From Paracoccaceae bacterium (GTDB lineage: Bacteria > Pseudomonadota > Alphaproteobacteria > Rhodobacterales > Rhodobacteraceae), in contig JALSRF010000503.1 of the NCBI GenBank assembly GCA_026984895.1, positions 1-27,323 on the forward strand: DNA of 27,323 nt, in the 5' to 3' direction. The notes beneath the pieces are model-generated. The model saw nothing but the letters and a program-made list of their open reading frames with translations, was not told the DNA's origin and did no database searches. Each line of letters begins with the position of its first letter. The first letter of the stretch is position 1. This document shows, in pieces, positions 1 to 7,422 of this stretch. The translations under genes and the position numbers were made by a program.

Positions 1-100
1 CCGGCACAATCAAGCGGCTCCGCCGTCGCAGCCCGCCCGCGCCTTGCGCCATCGCTTCACGCGCGCGCGTGCCCGCCGCCCGCAGCCCGCAGCCCGCGGC

Positions 101-164
101 CCGCCCGTGCCGTCTACCATCGCCCCTGCCCCCCGCCCGTGCCGTCTACCATCGCCCCCGCCCC
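101..164. repeat. 2 x 32-bp direct tandem repeat
   Basis: Two adjacent 32-bp units (101-132 and 133-164) differ at one base. Each begins CCGCCCGTGCCGTCTACCAT and continues with C-rich sequence. The surrounding 60-200 is a low-complexity GCCCGT/GCCCGC region. The repeat lies in the 259 bp before the first gene; no other gene is supported in that stretch. The open frame running through it encodes only Pro/Arg/Ala-rich low-complexity sequence and is not credible as protein. Confidence 0.8.
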
Positions 165-259
165 GCCCGTACCCGTGCCCGCCCGTGCCCGCCGCCTGCC
201 GCCGGCCGGATTTGCCGGCGGGTTTGCACTGGCGCGGCCACGCCGCTAGGGTCGGCCCC

Positions 260-925
260 ATGCCCGCCCGAAGCTTCAGCCATGTGCGCAACTGGGTCTT
301 TGACCTGGACAACACGCTCTACCCGCCCGAGGCTGCGCTTTTTGCGCAGATCGAGCAGCGCATGACGGACTGGGTCATGCGCTGCCTCGGGGTGGAGCGC
401 GCCAAAGCCGACCGCATGCGAAGGACCTACTGGCAGCGCTATGGCACCACGCTGGCCGGGCTGATGCGCGAGCACGGAGTCGATCCGGGGCCCTACCTTG
501 ACGAGGTGCATGACATCGACCTTTCATCGCTGCGGCCCGCGCCCGAGCTTGCCGCGGCCATCGACGCGCTGCCCGGGCGCAAGATCGTCCATACCAACGG
601 GTCTGGCTCCTATGCGGGGCGGGTGCTGGAGGCGCGCGGCCTTTCCGGCGTCTTCGATGCGGTTTACGGCGTCGAACACGCGCGGTTTCACCCGAAACCC
701 GAACGCTCTGCCTTCGAGGCGGTGCTGGCGCGCGATGGCGCCGACTGCCGTCGGGCGGCGATGTTCGAGGACGACCCGCGCAATCTGGAGGCCCCGCACG
801 AGATGGGGATGCGCACGGTTCTGGTGGGCGAAAGGCCGGTCCCGGCGCGGCGCCACATCCATTACCGGACCGACGATCTGTCCGGCTTTCTCCGGGCGCT
901 GGCAGCGGAGGTGCCCCGCGGGTAA
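260..925 (+). CDS. HAD-superfamily pyrimidine 5'-nucleotidase
   Basis: Predicted cytosolic phosphatase of 221 residues, in the SDT1/PHM8-like pyrimidine 5'-nucleotidase branch of the HAD superfamily, expected to dephosphorylate nucleoside monophosphates. All four HAD motifs are visible: motif I DLDNTL (residues 15-20, nucleophile Asp15 and acid/base Asp17), motif II Thr112 in HTNGS, motif III Lys146 in HPKPE, and motif IV EDDPRN (170-175) for Mg2+. A helical cap lies between motifs I and II (about 25-95), as in subclass I. The frame stays open far upstream, but that part is low-complexity. The ATG at 260, with an AGGG a few bases upstream, starts exactly where family homology begins. The next gene follows 69 bp downstream on the same strand. 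The family call is firm; the exact substrate is inferred. Confidence 0.88.
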   Translation: MPARSFSHVRNWVFDLDNTLYPPEAALFAQIEQRMTDWVMRCLGVERAKADRMRRTYWQRYGTTLAGLMREHGVDPGPYLDEVHDIDLSSLRPAPELAAAIDALPGRKIVHTNGSGSYAGRVLEARGLSGVFDAVYGVEHARFHPKPERSAFEAVLARDGADCRRAAMFEDDPRNLEAPHEMGMRTVLVGERPVPARRHIHYRTDDLSGFLRALAAEVPRG

Positions 926-994
926 GTGTCCCCTTGTGCCGGCGCGCGCGCAGCCCTAGCATGACCGCCGAAAAGCACCCGGCACCGGCGGCCC

Positions 995-2194
995 ATGAAA
1001 CGCGAAAAGACCGATATCTTCATTTCGGGCGGCGGTCCTGCCGGCCTTTCGGCGGCGGCGGCGTTCGGCCGGGCCGGATTTTCCGTGATCCTTGCCGATC
1101 CGTCGCCCCCGGTCACCGAGGGCGACGCCGAGGGCAGCGACCTGCGCTCGACCGCCTTTCTGCAACCCGCGCGCCGGCTGTTCGAGGACGCCGGGCTCTG
1201 GGAAGGGCTGGCCCCTTTCGGAGTGGCGCTTCAGGCGCTGCGCATTGTCGATACCGCCGGAGAACCGCCGGCCCTGCGGGGCGAACGCGCGTTTCGCTCG
1301 GACGACATGGGCACGGCCCCGTTCGGCTGGAACTTTCTCAACTGGGTCTTTCGTCGCGAGGTGATGAAACGGCTGGAACAAGAGCCCAATGTCTCGCTGC
1401 GCCTGGGACGCGGGTTTCGCGCGCTTGTGACCCGCACCGACGAAGCGCTGGTCACGCTCGATGACGGCACGCGCCTGTCGGCACGCCTGGTCATTGCCGC
1501 CGACGGGCGCAATTCGCCGGTGCGCGATGCCCTGGGCATCGGCGTTCGCGTCACCCGCCATGGACAGAAATCGCTGGCGTTCACCGCGGCCCACCAGGTG
1601 GCGCATGGCAATGTCAGCACCGAGATCTACCACCACGGCGGGCCGTTCACCATGGTGCCGCTCCCGGATGTGGACGGGCAGCCCGCCTCGGCCGTGGTCT
1701 GGATGAACCCGGGGCGCCGGGCGGCCGAGCTTCTGGCCATGGAGCCGGCGCGTTTCAACGCCGAGATGGAACGCCGTTCGGCCGGGCTGTTCGGGCGGAT
1801 GAAGCTGGTTTCGAGGCGGGCGATGTTTCCCATCGTGTCGCAGCGCGCCAGCCGGCTTGTGGCCGCGCGCTGCGCGATCGTGGCCGAGGCTGCGCATGTG
1901 CTGCCGCCGATCGGCGCGCAGGGGCTGAATACCTCGCTCAACGACATTGCCAGGCTGCTGGAACTTGCGCGCGCCAACCCGGACGGGCTGGGGAGCGCGG
2001 CCATGCTCGCGGCCTTCGAACGCGCGCGCGGCCCCGACATCGCGCGCCGGGCGCGGGCGATCGACCTGTTCAACCGCGTGACCCGTTCGCCCAGCCGCCC
2101 GTTGCAGGACATGCGCCTGATCGGGTTGAAGATGGCCCATGACATCGTGCCATTGCGCCAGGCGCTGATGCGCGCCGGCATGGGCCCGCGATGA
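995..2194 (+). CDS. UbiH/UbiF/COQ6-family FAD-dependent hydroxylase (ubiquinone biosynthesis)
   Basis: A 399-residue flavoprotein monooxygenase of the UbiH/VisC/COQ6 family, which hydroxylates the aromatic ring of ubiquinone precursors using FAD, NAD(P)H and O2. Visible motifs are the N-terminal dinucleotide-binding GGGPAG (residues 12-17), the DG motif ADGRNSPVR (169-177), and the second FAD-ribityl motif AEAAHVLPPIGAQG (287-300). In that last motif the usual GD is replaced by AE, as I recall is common in alphaproteobacterial members. Length is normal for the family. The ATG at 995 lies 10 residues before the first beta-strand glycine motif, but its Shine-Dalgarno is poor. It probably shares a transcript with the HAD gene upstream. 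Which ring position it modifies (UbiH, UbiF or UbiI-like) cannot be decided here. Confidence 0.87.
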   Translation: MKREKTDIFISGGGPAGLSAAAAFGRAGFSVILADPSPPVTEGDAEGSDLRSTAFLQPARRLFEDAGLWEGLAPFGVALQALRIVDTAGEPPALRGERAFRSDDMGTAPFGWNFLNWVFRREVMKRLEQEPNVSLRLGRGFRALVTRTDEALVTLDDGTRLSARLVIAADGRNSPVRDALGIGVRVTRHGQKSLAFTAAHQVAHGNVSTEIYHHGGPFTMVPLPDVDGQPASAVVWMNPGRRAAELLAMEPARFNAEMERRSAGLFGRMKLVSRRAMFPIVSQRASRLVAARCAIVAEAAHVLPPIGAQGLNTSLNDIARLLELARANPDGLGSAAMLAAFERARGPDIARRARAIDLFNRVTRSPSRPLQDMRLIGLKMAHDIVPLRQALMRAGMGPR

Positions 2195-2212
2195 GCCCGC
2201 AGCCGCCGGTGC

Positions 2213-2292
2213 AGATGCGGGCGCGGATGCGGGTGTGGATGCAGGCGCGGGTGTGGGTGTGGGTGTGGATGCGGATGCAGGCGCAGGTGTAA
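2213..2292 (+). repeat. Degenerate hexamer tandem repeat after the UbiH-type gene
   Basis: About 80 bp built of degenerate hexamers such as GGTGTG, GATGCG and GGCGCG, starting 18 bp after the stop codon. It includes an uninterrupted GGTGTG x3 run near 2249-2266. The 2195-2438 gap between the UbiH-type gene and the aminotransferase end consists mainly of this block and the 24-bp repeats at 2392-2439. A 33-codon open frame (2191-2292) overlaps the stop of the preceding gene as ATGA, but its product is only a periodic Met/Arg/Val/Trp/Gln string, so I do not call it a gene. Confidence 0.65.
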
Positions 2293-2391
2293 CCGAACCA
2301 CCTGCCTCCGGCCTGTCTGTCAGCGCGCCAGCGCCCCGCGGGCCGGGACGCCAGGGCCTGCGTCGGCGGCCCCCGTCATCACCCCGGTCAT

Positions 2392-2439
2392 CACCACCGC
2401 CGTCACCCCCGTCATCACCACCGCCGTCACCCCCGTCAT
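2392..2439. repeat. 2 x 24-bp exact tandem repeat at the 3' end of the aminotransferase gene
   Basis: Two identical 24-bp units (2392-2415 and 2416-2439) of the form CACCACCGCCGTCACCCCCG plus TCAT, with partial copies on both sides (2371-2391 and 2440-2452). The unit is 8 codons long and, on the reverse strand, keeps the frame of the aminotransferase. Every copy therefore adds in-frame TGA TGA codons directly after the gene's own stop. Confidence 0.85.
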
Positions 2440-3572
2440 CACCCCGGCATCACCTTGTCCACCGCCGCCTGCAACCGGGCGACGCAGGCCGGGACATCGG
2501 CAAGCTTGTCCAGGCCGAAAAGGCCCAGCCGGAAGCTGCGGAAGGCGTCCCCCTCATCGCATTGCAGCGGAACGCCTGCGGCGATCTGGACCCCGAGCCG
2601 GGCGAACTTGCTGCCGTTCTGGATTTCCGGGTCGTCGGTATAGCTGACCACCACGCCCGGCGCCTCGAATCCCGGGGCGGCGACCGACCGGGCCCCGCGC
2701 TCGGCCAGCAGCGCGCGCACCCGGCGTCCCAGATCCCACTGCGCCGCCTTGAGCGCATCGAAGCCGCGCGCCCGTGCCTCCAGCATGTTGTCGCGAAAGC
2801 CGCGCAATGCGTCCGTCGGCATGGTGGCGTGGTAGGCGTGGCCGCCGTTGACGTAAGCCTGCATGATCCCCGCCCATTTCGCCAGGTCCAGCGCAAAGCT
2901 GGTGGATCGGGTGCGCTCCAGCTTCTCCAGCGCCCGGCTGCCAAGCATGACAAGCCCCGCCGAGGGCGACGACGACCAGCCCTTTTGCGGGGCAGAGATC
3001 AGCACGTCCACCCCGGTGGCGCGCATATCCACCCAGACCGCCCCCGAGGCAATGCAGTCCAGGACGAACAGCCCGCCCACGCCATGAACCGCCTCGGCCA
3101 CGGCGCGAATGTATTCGTCCGGCAGGATGATGCCCGAGGCGGTTTCCACATGCGGGGCCAGGACGATGCCCGGGCGTTCTTCGGCGATTCGCTCGACCAC
3201 CTGTTCGATGGCGGGCGGCGCAAACGGCGCATCGGTCGCGTTGCCCTGGCGGCGCGCCTTGAGCACAACCTCGTCCGCGGGAATGGCGCCGGCTTCGAAT
3301 ATCTGGCTCCAGCGATAGGAAAACCAGCCGTTGCGAATGACCAGGGCCTTTTCGCCGGTGGCGAACTGGCGCGCGACCGACTCCATGGCATAGGTGCCGC
3401 CGCCGGGCACGACAACGGCGGTGTAGGCGCCATAGACCTCACACAGGGTATCGTGAATGTCGCGCATCACCTTCTGAAAGGCGGCGGACATGTGGTTCAG
3501 CGAACGGTCGGTGAACACCACCGAAAATTCAAGCATGCCGTCGGGGTCGATATCGTCAAGCAGGGCTGGCAT
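2439..3572 (-). CDS. Class V PLP-dependent aminotransferase (alanine/serine-glyoxylate aminotransferase-like)
   Basis: A 377-residue fold-type I, class V aminotransferase. Visible PLP-site features are the glycine loop PGGGT (56-60), HVETASG (141-147) resembling the family's HNETSTG, Asp172 in FVLDCIAS for the pyridine nitrogen, and Lys197 in SAPQKGWSS as the Schiff-base lysine. The best-matching subfamily is alanine/serine-glyoxylate or related amino donor:glyoxylate/pyruvate aminotransferases; the substrate is not determinable from sequence. The start is the ATG at 3572, preceded by AAAAGGAG at good spacing; the frame runs 30 codons further upstream but without family similarity. The stop codon sits inside stop-rich 24-bp repeats. 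A TAATTT at 3596-3601 is a possible -10. The gene stands alone, convergent with the UbiH-type gene. Confidence 0.85.
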   Translation of the reverse strand: MPALLDDIDPDGMLEFSVVFTDRSLNHMSAAFQKVMRDIHDTLCEVYGAYTAVVVPGGGTYAMESVARQFATGEKALVIRNGWFSYRWSQIFEAGAIPADEVVLKARRQGNATDAPFAPPAIEQVVERIAEERPGIVLAPHVETASGIILPDEYIRAVAEAVHGVGGLFVLDCIASGAVWVDMRATGVDVLISAPQKGWSSSPSAGLVMLGSRALEKLERTRSTSFALDLAKWAGIMQAYVNGGHAYHATMPTDALRGFRDNMLEARARGFDALKAAQWDLGRRVRALLAERGARSVAAPGFEAPGVVVSYTDDPEIQNGSKFARLGVQIAAGVPLQCDEGDAFRSFRLGLFGLDKLADVPACVARLQAAVDKVMPG

Positions 3573-3668
3573 CGAACGGGCTCCTTTTTTTCGCCAAATT
3601 AGCTGCCCCCCGGGGAATGGCAAGCAAAAGCCAGCCCCACCGGCGCCGTTTTCCCGAAACAAAACGGA

Positions 3669-3691
3669 CCGAAATCGGTGGGGGATTTCGG
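3669..3691 (-). terminator. Perfect 8-bp inverted repeat; possible terminator or operator
   Basis: CCGAAATC - 7 nt - GATTTCGG is a perfect 8-bp dyad. On the reverse strand it is followed by TCCGTTTTGTTT, so it could end transcripts from the Lrp pair (stop at 3907) before the aminotransferase gene. It also lies about 100 nt upstream of the aminotransferase start and could instead be an operator. The 3573-3906 gap (334 bp) holds this dyad, a weak -10 and a G-quadruplex motif; I see no gene in it. Confidence 0.35.
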
Positions 3692-3778
3692 CGCCAGGAG
3701 CCTGTCGCGTCAGGCCACGCCCGCCGGACCCGGGGTGCGTATCCAGGGTGCGTCTCCGGCGCGGCGGCGGGAGCCTTG

Positions 3779-3825
3779 CCCCCGCCTTGCCCCCCTTGCC
3801 CCCCTTTGCCCCCCGTCCGCCCCCC
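3779..3825 (-). other. G-quadruplex-forming motif on the reverse strand
   Basis: Five runs of 5-6 consecutive C on the given strand (3779-3783, 3790-3795, 3799-3804, 3809-3814, 3820-3825) are separated by 3-6 nt. The reverse strand therefore carries five G-tracts with short loops, well above the usual four-tract G3 N1-7 rule. It lies about 80-130 nt downstream of the stop of the second Lrp gene, on that gene's sense strand, so its mRNA 3' end could fold as an RNA quadruplex. Confidence 0.7.
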
Positions 3826-3906
3826 GGGGCGCCGCCTGCCCCGTGTCATGCGCCGCGCCGCATCGGCGGCCGGCTCCAGTGCCGCCCCCCGCATGCGCGA
3901 CCGGCG

Positions 3907-4365
3907 CTAGCCAAGCGGGCCGGCAAGACGCTCTTCGCTGAGCAGCACGTTGGCCTCCACATCCCCGACGCCGGGAAGCGTCATGATCCGCCGGCGCAAG
4001 ACGCGCTCGAAGTCGGCCAGGTCGCGGGCCACCACCCGCAGCCGGTAGTCGTAAAGCCCCAGCACATGTTCGACCATCTGCACCTCGGGGATGGCGCTGG
4101 CGGCGCGTTCGAAATCCTCAAGGCTCACCCGCCCCCTCGTGGCCAGCTTGACCCCCAGGAACACGCTCACCCCAAAGCCCAGGCGCCCGAGGTCCAGATC
4201 GACCCGGCGCCCGGCGATCACACCTGCCTCCTGCAGCCGCCGGATGCGCCGCCACACCACCGGTTGCGAACAGCCGAAGCGGCGGGCCAGCTCCCCGGCG
4301 GTGGCGGTGGCATCGGCCACCAGTGCGCGCAGCAGACGCCGGTCGAGTGCGTCCAGATCGGTCAT
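3907..4365 (-). CDS. Lrp/AsnC-family transcriptional regulator (second of a coupled pair)
   Basis: A 152-residue Lrp/AsnC regulator. The N-terminal winged helix-turn-helix spans about residues 5-50 (LDRRLLRALVADA, then the recognition region around CSQPVVWRRIRRLQEAGVI). A C-terminal RAM ligand-binding domain follows (about 66-145, with YDYRLRVVARDLADFERVL and the typical ILTLPGV-like segment IMTLPGVGDVEA). Its ATG overlaps the stop of the upstream Lrp gene as ATGA, so the two are translationally coupled. The pair diverges from ilvC, suggesting control of branched-chain amino-acid synthesis by a mixed or two-component Lrp system; that is inference from position. Siroheme decarboxylases also contain Lrp-like folds and come in pairs, but no haem-d1 or siroheme genes lie nearby and the HTH looks intact, so a regulator is the better reading. 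Confidence 0.88.
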   Translation of the reverse strand: MTDLDALDRRLLRALVADATATAGELARRFGCSQPVVWRRIRRLQEAGVIAGRRVDLDLGRLGFGVSVFLGVKLATRGRVSLEDFERAASAIPEVQMVEHVLGLYDYRLRVVARDLADFERVLRRRIMTLPGVGDVEANVLLSEERLAGPLG

Positions 4366-4817
4366 ACCGGCAGCGCCCGTGTGGACTTGATCGAGGTGAT
4401 GTGCATCAGCGCCTCGATATCGGCGACATGGGGCAGGGTCAGGATGCGGCTTCGGTAGACCTCCTGATAATGCGCCATGTCGCGCGCCACCAGCGCCAGG
4501 CGCACGTCTACGCGGCCCAGGAATGTCTGCATCTCGATCACCTCGGGCACCTTTCGCGCCGCGGCCTGAAACGCGTCGAAGGCGCGCGGGTCGGTCTTGT
4601 CGAGCGTGAAGCGCAGCGATACCCCCACCGAATAGCCGAGCGCGCGCCAGTCGATCACCGCATGCTGGCCGCGCAAGATCCCGTCCGCTTTCATCCGCGC
4701 GATCCGGCGCGCCGCCGTGGCCGGTGTCATGGCCGCGCGCCGGGCGAGTTCGGCGACCGGCGCCTGCGGCGCGTCGAGCAGATGGCGCAACAGGCGCCGG
4801 CTGGCATCGTCAAGCAT
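4362..4817 (-). CDS. Lrp/AsnC-family transcriptional regulator (first of a coupled pair, divergent from ilvC)
   Basis: A 151-residue Lrp/AsnC protein with an HTH at about residues 3-48 (LARRAAMTPATAARRIARMK is the helix-turn-helix core) and a RAM effector domain at about 65-140 (GRVDVRLALVARDM, ILTLPHVADIEA). It is paralogous to, but clearly different from, the downstream partner. The ATG at 4817 is chosen because the reverse frame continues upstream only through the ilvC promoter and antisense to ilvC. It reads into ilvC's regulatory region in the opposite direction, the classic arrangement of a local regulator. A possible own promoter is TTGAAG (4874-4879) with TTATAT (4850-4855), spacing 18, overlapping the ilvC control region. 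Ligand unknown; branched-chain amino acids are the natural guess. Confidence 0.88.
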   Translation of the reverse strand: MLDDASRRLLRHLLDAPQAPVAELARRAAMTPATAARRIARMKADGILRGQHAVIDWRALGYSVGVSLRFTLDKTDPRAFDAFQAAARKVPEVIEMQTFLGRVDVRLALVARDMAHYQEVYRSRILTLPHVADIEALMHITSIKSTRALPV

Positions 4818-4843
4818 GATTTTGTCATCTTTTCCGCAAAACA

Positions 4844-4858
4844 CGAATAATATAATCG
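4844..4858. promoter_or_regulatory. Candidate Lrp-type operator dyad between the Lrp pair and ilvC
   Basis: CGAATAATATAATCG is an imperfect AT-rich palindrome (10 of 15 positions self-complementary, CGA.TA...TA.TCG), similar in size and character to Lrp-family half-site pairs. It lies between the two divergent starts and over the putative -10 of the Lrp pair. Two near-identical TTTYCGCAA motifs (4831-4839 and 4912-4920) bracket the region and may be further binding units. Confidence 0.35.
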
Positions 4859-4882
4859 CAGTTATACGATTTTCTTCAATTT

Positions 4883-5978
<1,096 letters not shown>

Positions 5979-6438
5979 GCCGGGGCTTCACCCACGGACA
6001 GGGCGGCTCGCCGGCCGGGGCGCCCTTGTTGCGGGCGCGGCCGTTGTGGCGGCGCTGGCAAGCGATGGAGCGCGGGCCGGGGAACCGGCGGCTCATCGTC
6101 GTGCCGGCGTCGTGCCCGCGTTGAGCCGGGAGCATCCTTCACGATGGTGCCGACATGGTGTCGATGGCACGCACCGGTCGGGCCAGGGCTCCGGCCCGCC
6201 GAGCGCGGCTGGCGGGCCGGCACGCCGGTGCCGGTCGTGCCGGTCCTGCCGGTCATCCCTCGCGCGGCATCCGTGCGCGAAACCCGCCGCCCCCCCCCGC
6301 GCGCCGGCGCGCGTCCTTGCCGGGCCTGTCATCGGCCAGCGGGCATCGACGCGCTGCCCCTGAACCCGGTTCGCCCTGTTCAAATCCGACAAACTGCGCT
6401 TACATGAAGGCACATGCAGCGCAGCGAAGGGGGATCTC
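5979..6438. other. 460-bp intergenic region with short repeats and weak dyads, no gene seen
   Basis: No convincing coding frame; the open frames here give Arg/Pro/Ala-rich low-complexity sequence. A weak GC hairpin GGGCG...CGCCC after the ilvC stop (about 6001-6025) lacks a good T-tract. A 7-bp inverted repeat CGGCTCA/TGAGCCG (6089-6095 and 6122-6128) and three 9-bp units GCCGGTCNT (6230-6256) are present. The last 80 bp become less GC-rich and probably hold the promoter of the downstream protease gene, but I cannot place -35/-10 boxes with confidence. Confidence 0.55.
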
Positions 6439-7278
6439 ATGGACCAACTGAACATCGGCAACCTGATCTGGCTGTTCTTCATCCTGTCGGCGCTGCAGCC
6501 GCTATTTCAACGCAAGATGCTGGAAGGGCTGCGCCGGCGACAGTTGTCGAAGATGGAAAAACAGCGGGGCTCGCGGGTGATCCTGCTGGTGCACCGCCAG
6601 GAAACCATGAGCTTTCTCGGCTTTCCGGTCATGCGTTACATCGACATAAACGACAGCGAAGCGGTGCTGCGCGCCATCCACACCGCCGGCAACGACACGC
6701 CCATCGACATCATCCTGCACACGCCCGGCGGCATGGTGATTGCGGCCACCCAGATTGCCCGCGCCGTCAAGGCGCACCCCGGCAAGGTCACGGTGTTCGT
6801 TCCCCATTTCGCGATGTCGGGCGGCACCCTGATCGCACTGGCCGCCGACGAGATACGGATGAGCCCGTTCGCCACCCTCGGGCCGGTGGACCCGCAACTG
6901 GGCAACCAGCCGGCGGCCTCGCTGGTGGAAGTGCTGAAAAAGAAGCCGATCAAGGACATCGACGACCAGACGCTGATCAATGCCGACATGGGCGCAAAGG
7001 CCATTTCCCAGGTGCAGAAAACCGCTGCCGAACTGCTGGCCGGCACGGTGCCCGAGGAAAAGGCCCGGGCCATCGCGCAGATGCTGTCCGAAGGGCGCTG
7101 GACCCATGATTACCCGATCTTCTGCGATGAAGCCGCCGAGATCGGGCTGCCGGTGTCCTCGGACATGCCGGCGGAGGTCATCGAAATGATGGCGCTATAT
7201 CCGCAGGCGACGCAGAAGAACCCCAGCGTCGAATACCTGCCCGAACCGATACGCAAGCCGCGCGGCAGGCAGGGGTGA
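6439..7278 (+). CDS. SDH_sah-type ClpP/crotonase-fold serine protease, membrane-anchored
   Basis: A 279-residue protein of the family named after serine dehydrogenase proteinase (SDH_sah), related to ClpP, SppA and NfeD-type membrane proteases. One N-terminal hydrophobic segment (about residues 7-23) should anchor it in the inner membrane. The ClpP-like core follows: HTPGG (94-98) forms the oxyanion loop, FAMSGGTLIALAADEI (124-139) carries the likely nucleophile Ser127, and LGPVDPQLG (148-156) is the family's conserved aspartate segment. Lys167-169 lie about 41 residues after Ser127, the spacing of the Ser-Lys dyad in the Pyrococcus 1510-N protease, so a Ser-Lys mechanism is possible. The ATG at 6439 has GAAGGGGGA upstream. 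No NfeD/stomatin partner is adjacent. Substrate unknown. Confidence 0.82.
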   Translation: MDQLNIGNLIWLFFILSALQPLFQRKMLEGLRRRQLSKMEKQRGSRVILLVHRQETMSFLGFPVMRYIDINDSEAVLRAIHTAGNDTPIDIILHTPGGMVIAATQIARAVKAHPGKVTVFVPHFAMSGGTLIALAADEIRMSPFATLGPVDPQLGNQPAASLVEVLKKKPIKDIDDQTLINADMGAKAISQVQKTAAELLAGTVPEEKARAIAQMLSEGRWTHDYPIFCDEAAEIGLPVSSDMPAEVIEMMALYPQATQKNPSVEYLPEPIRKPRGRQG

Positions 7279-7349
7279 CCACAGCCGCCGGCCGCCCGGC
7301 CGCCCGGCCGGCGCGGGCCCGGGCTGTCCGGGTTATCCGGGCTTCCGGG

Positions 7350-7378
7350 AAAGGCGCCGCCCCGGTGCCTGTGCCTTT
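7350..7378. terminator. Possible bidirectional terminator between convergent genes
   Basis: AAAGGC (7350-7355) and GCCTTT (7373-7378) can pair, enclosing a GGCGCC/GGTGCC helix, in the 144-bp space between the convergent protease gene and glmM. The A and T runs at the arm ends give short U-tracts in either direction, but stability is modest. Upstream (7317-7349) is an imperfect repeat of CCGGG-containing 9-10-mers. Confidence 0.3.
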
Positions 7379-7422
7379 GCGCGCGCCTGACCGGGGCTGA
7401 ACCGGTGGTCGGCGCGCGCGGC

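Noticed and set aside
2371..2452. CRISPR-like array
   Set aside because: Repeats are directly adjacent with no unique spacers, only two full copies, and no cas genes are present.
3556..3894. Possible 112-residue reverse-strand protein in the gap after the Lrp pair
   Set aside because: Its sequence is Gly/Arg/Pro low complexity generated by the G-tract region, without a ribosome site or family resemblance.
3907..4817. Siroheme decarboxylase pair (AhbA/AhbB or NirDL type), which also has Lrp-like folds
   Set aside because: Both proteins keep a plausible DNA-reading HTH, neighbours are ilvC and an aminotransferase, and no haem d1 or siroheme genes are nearby.
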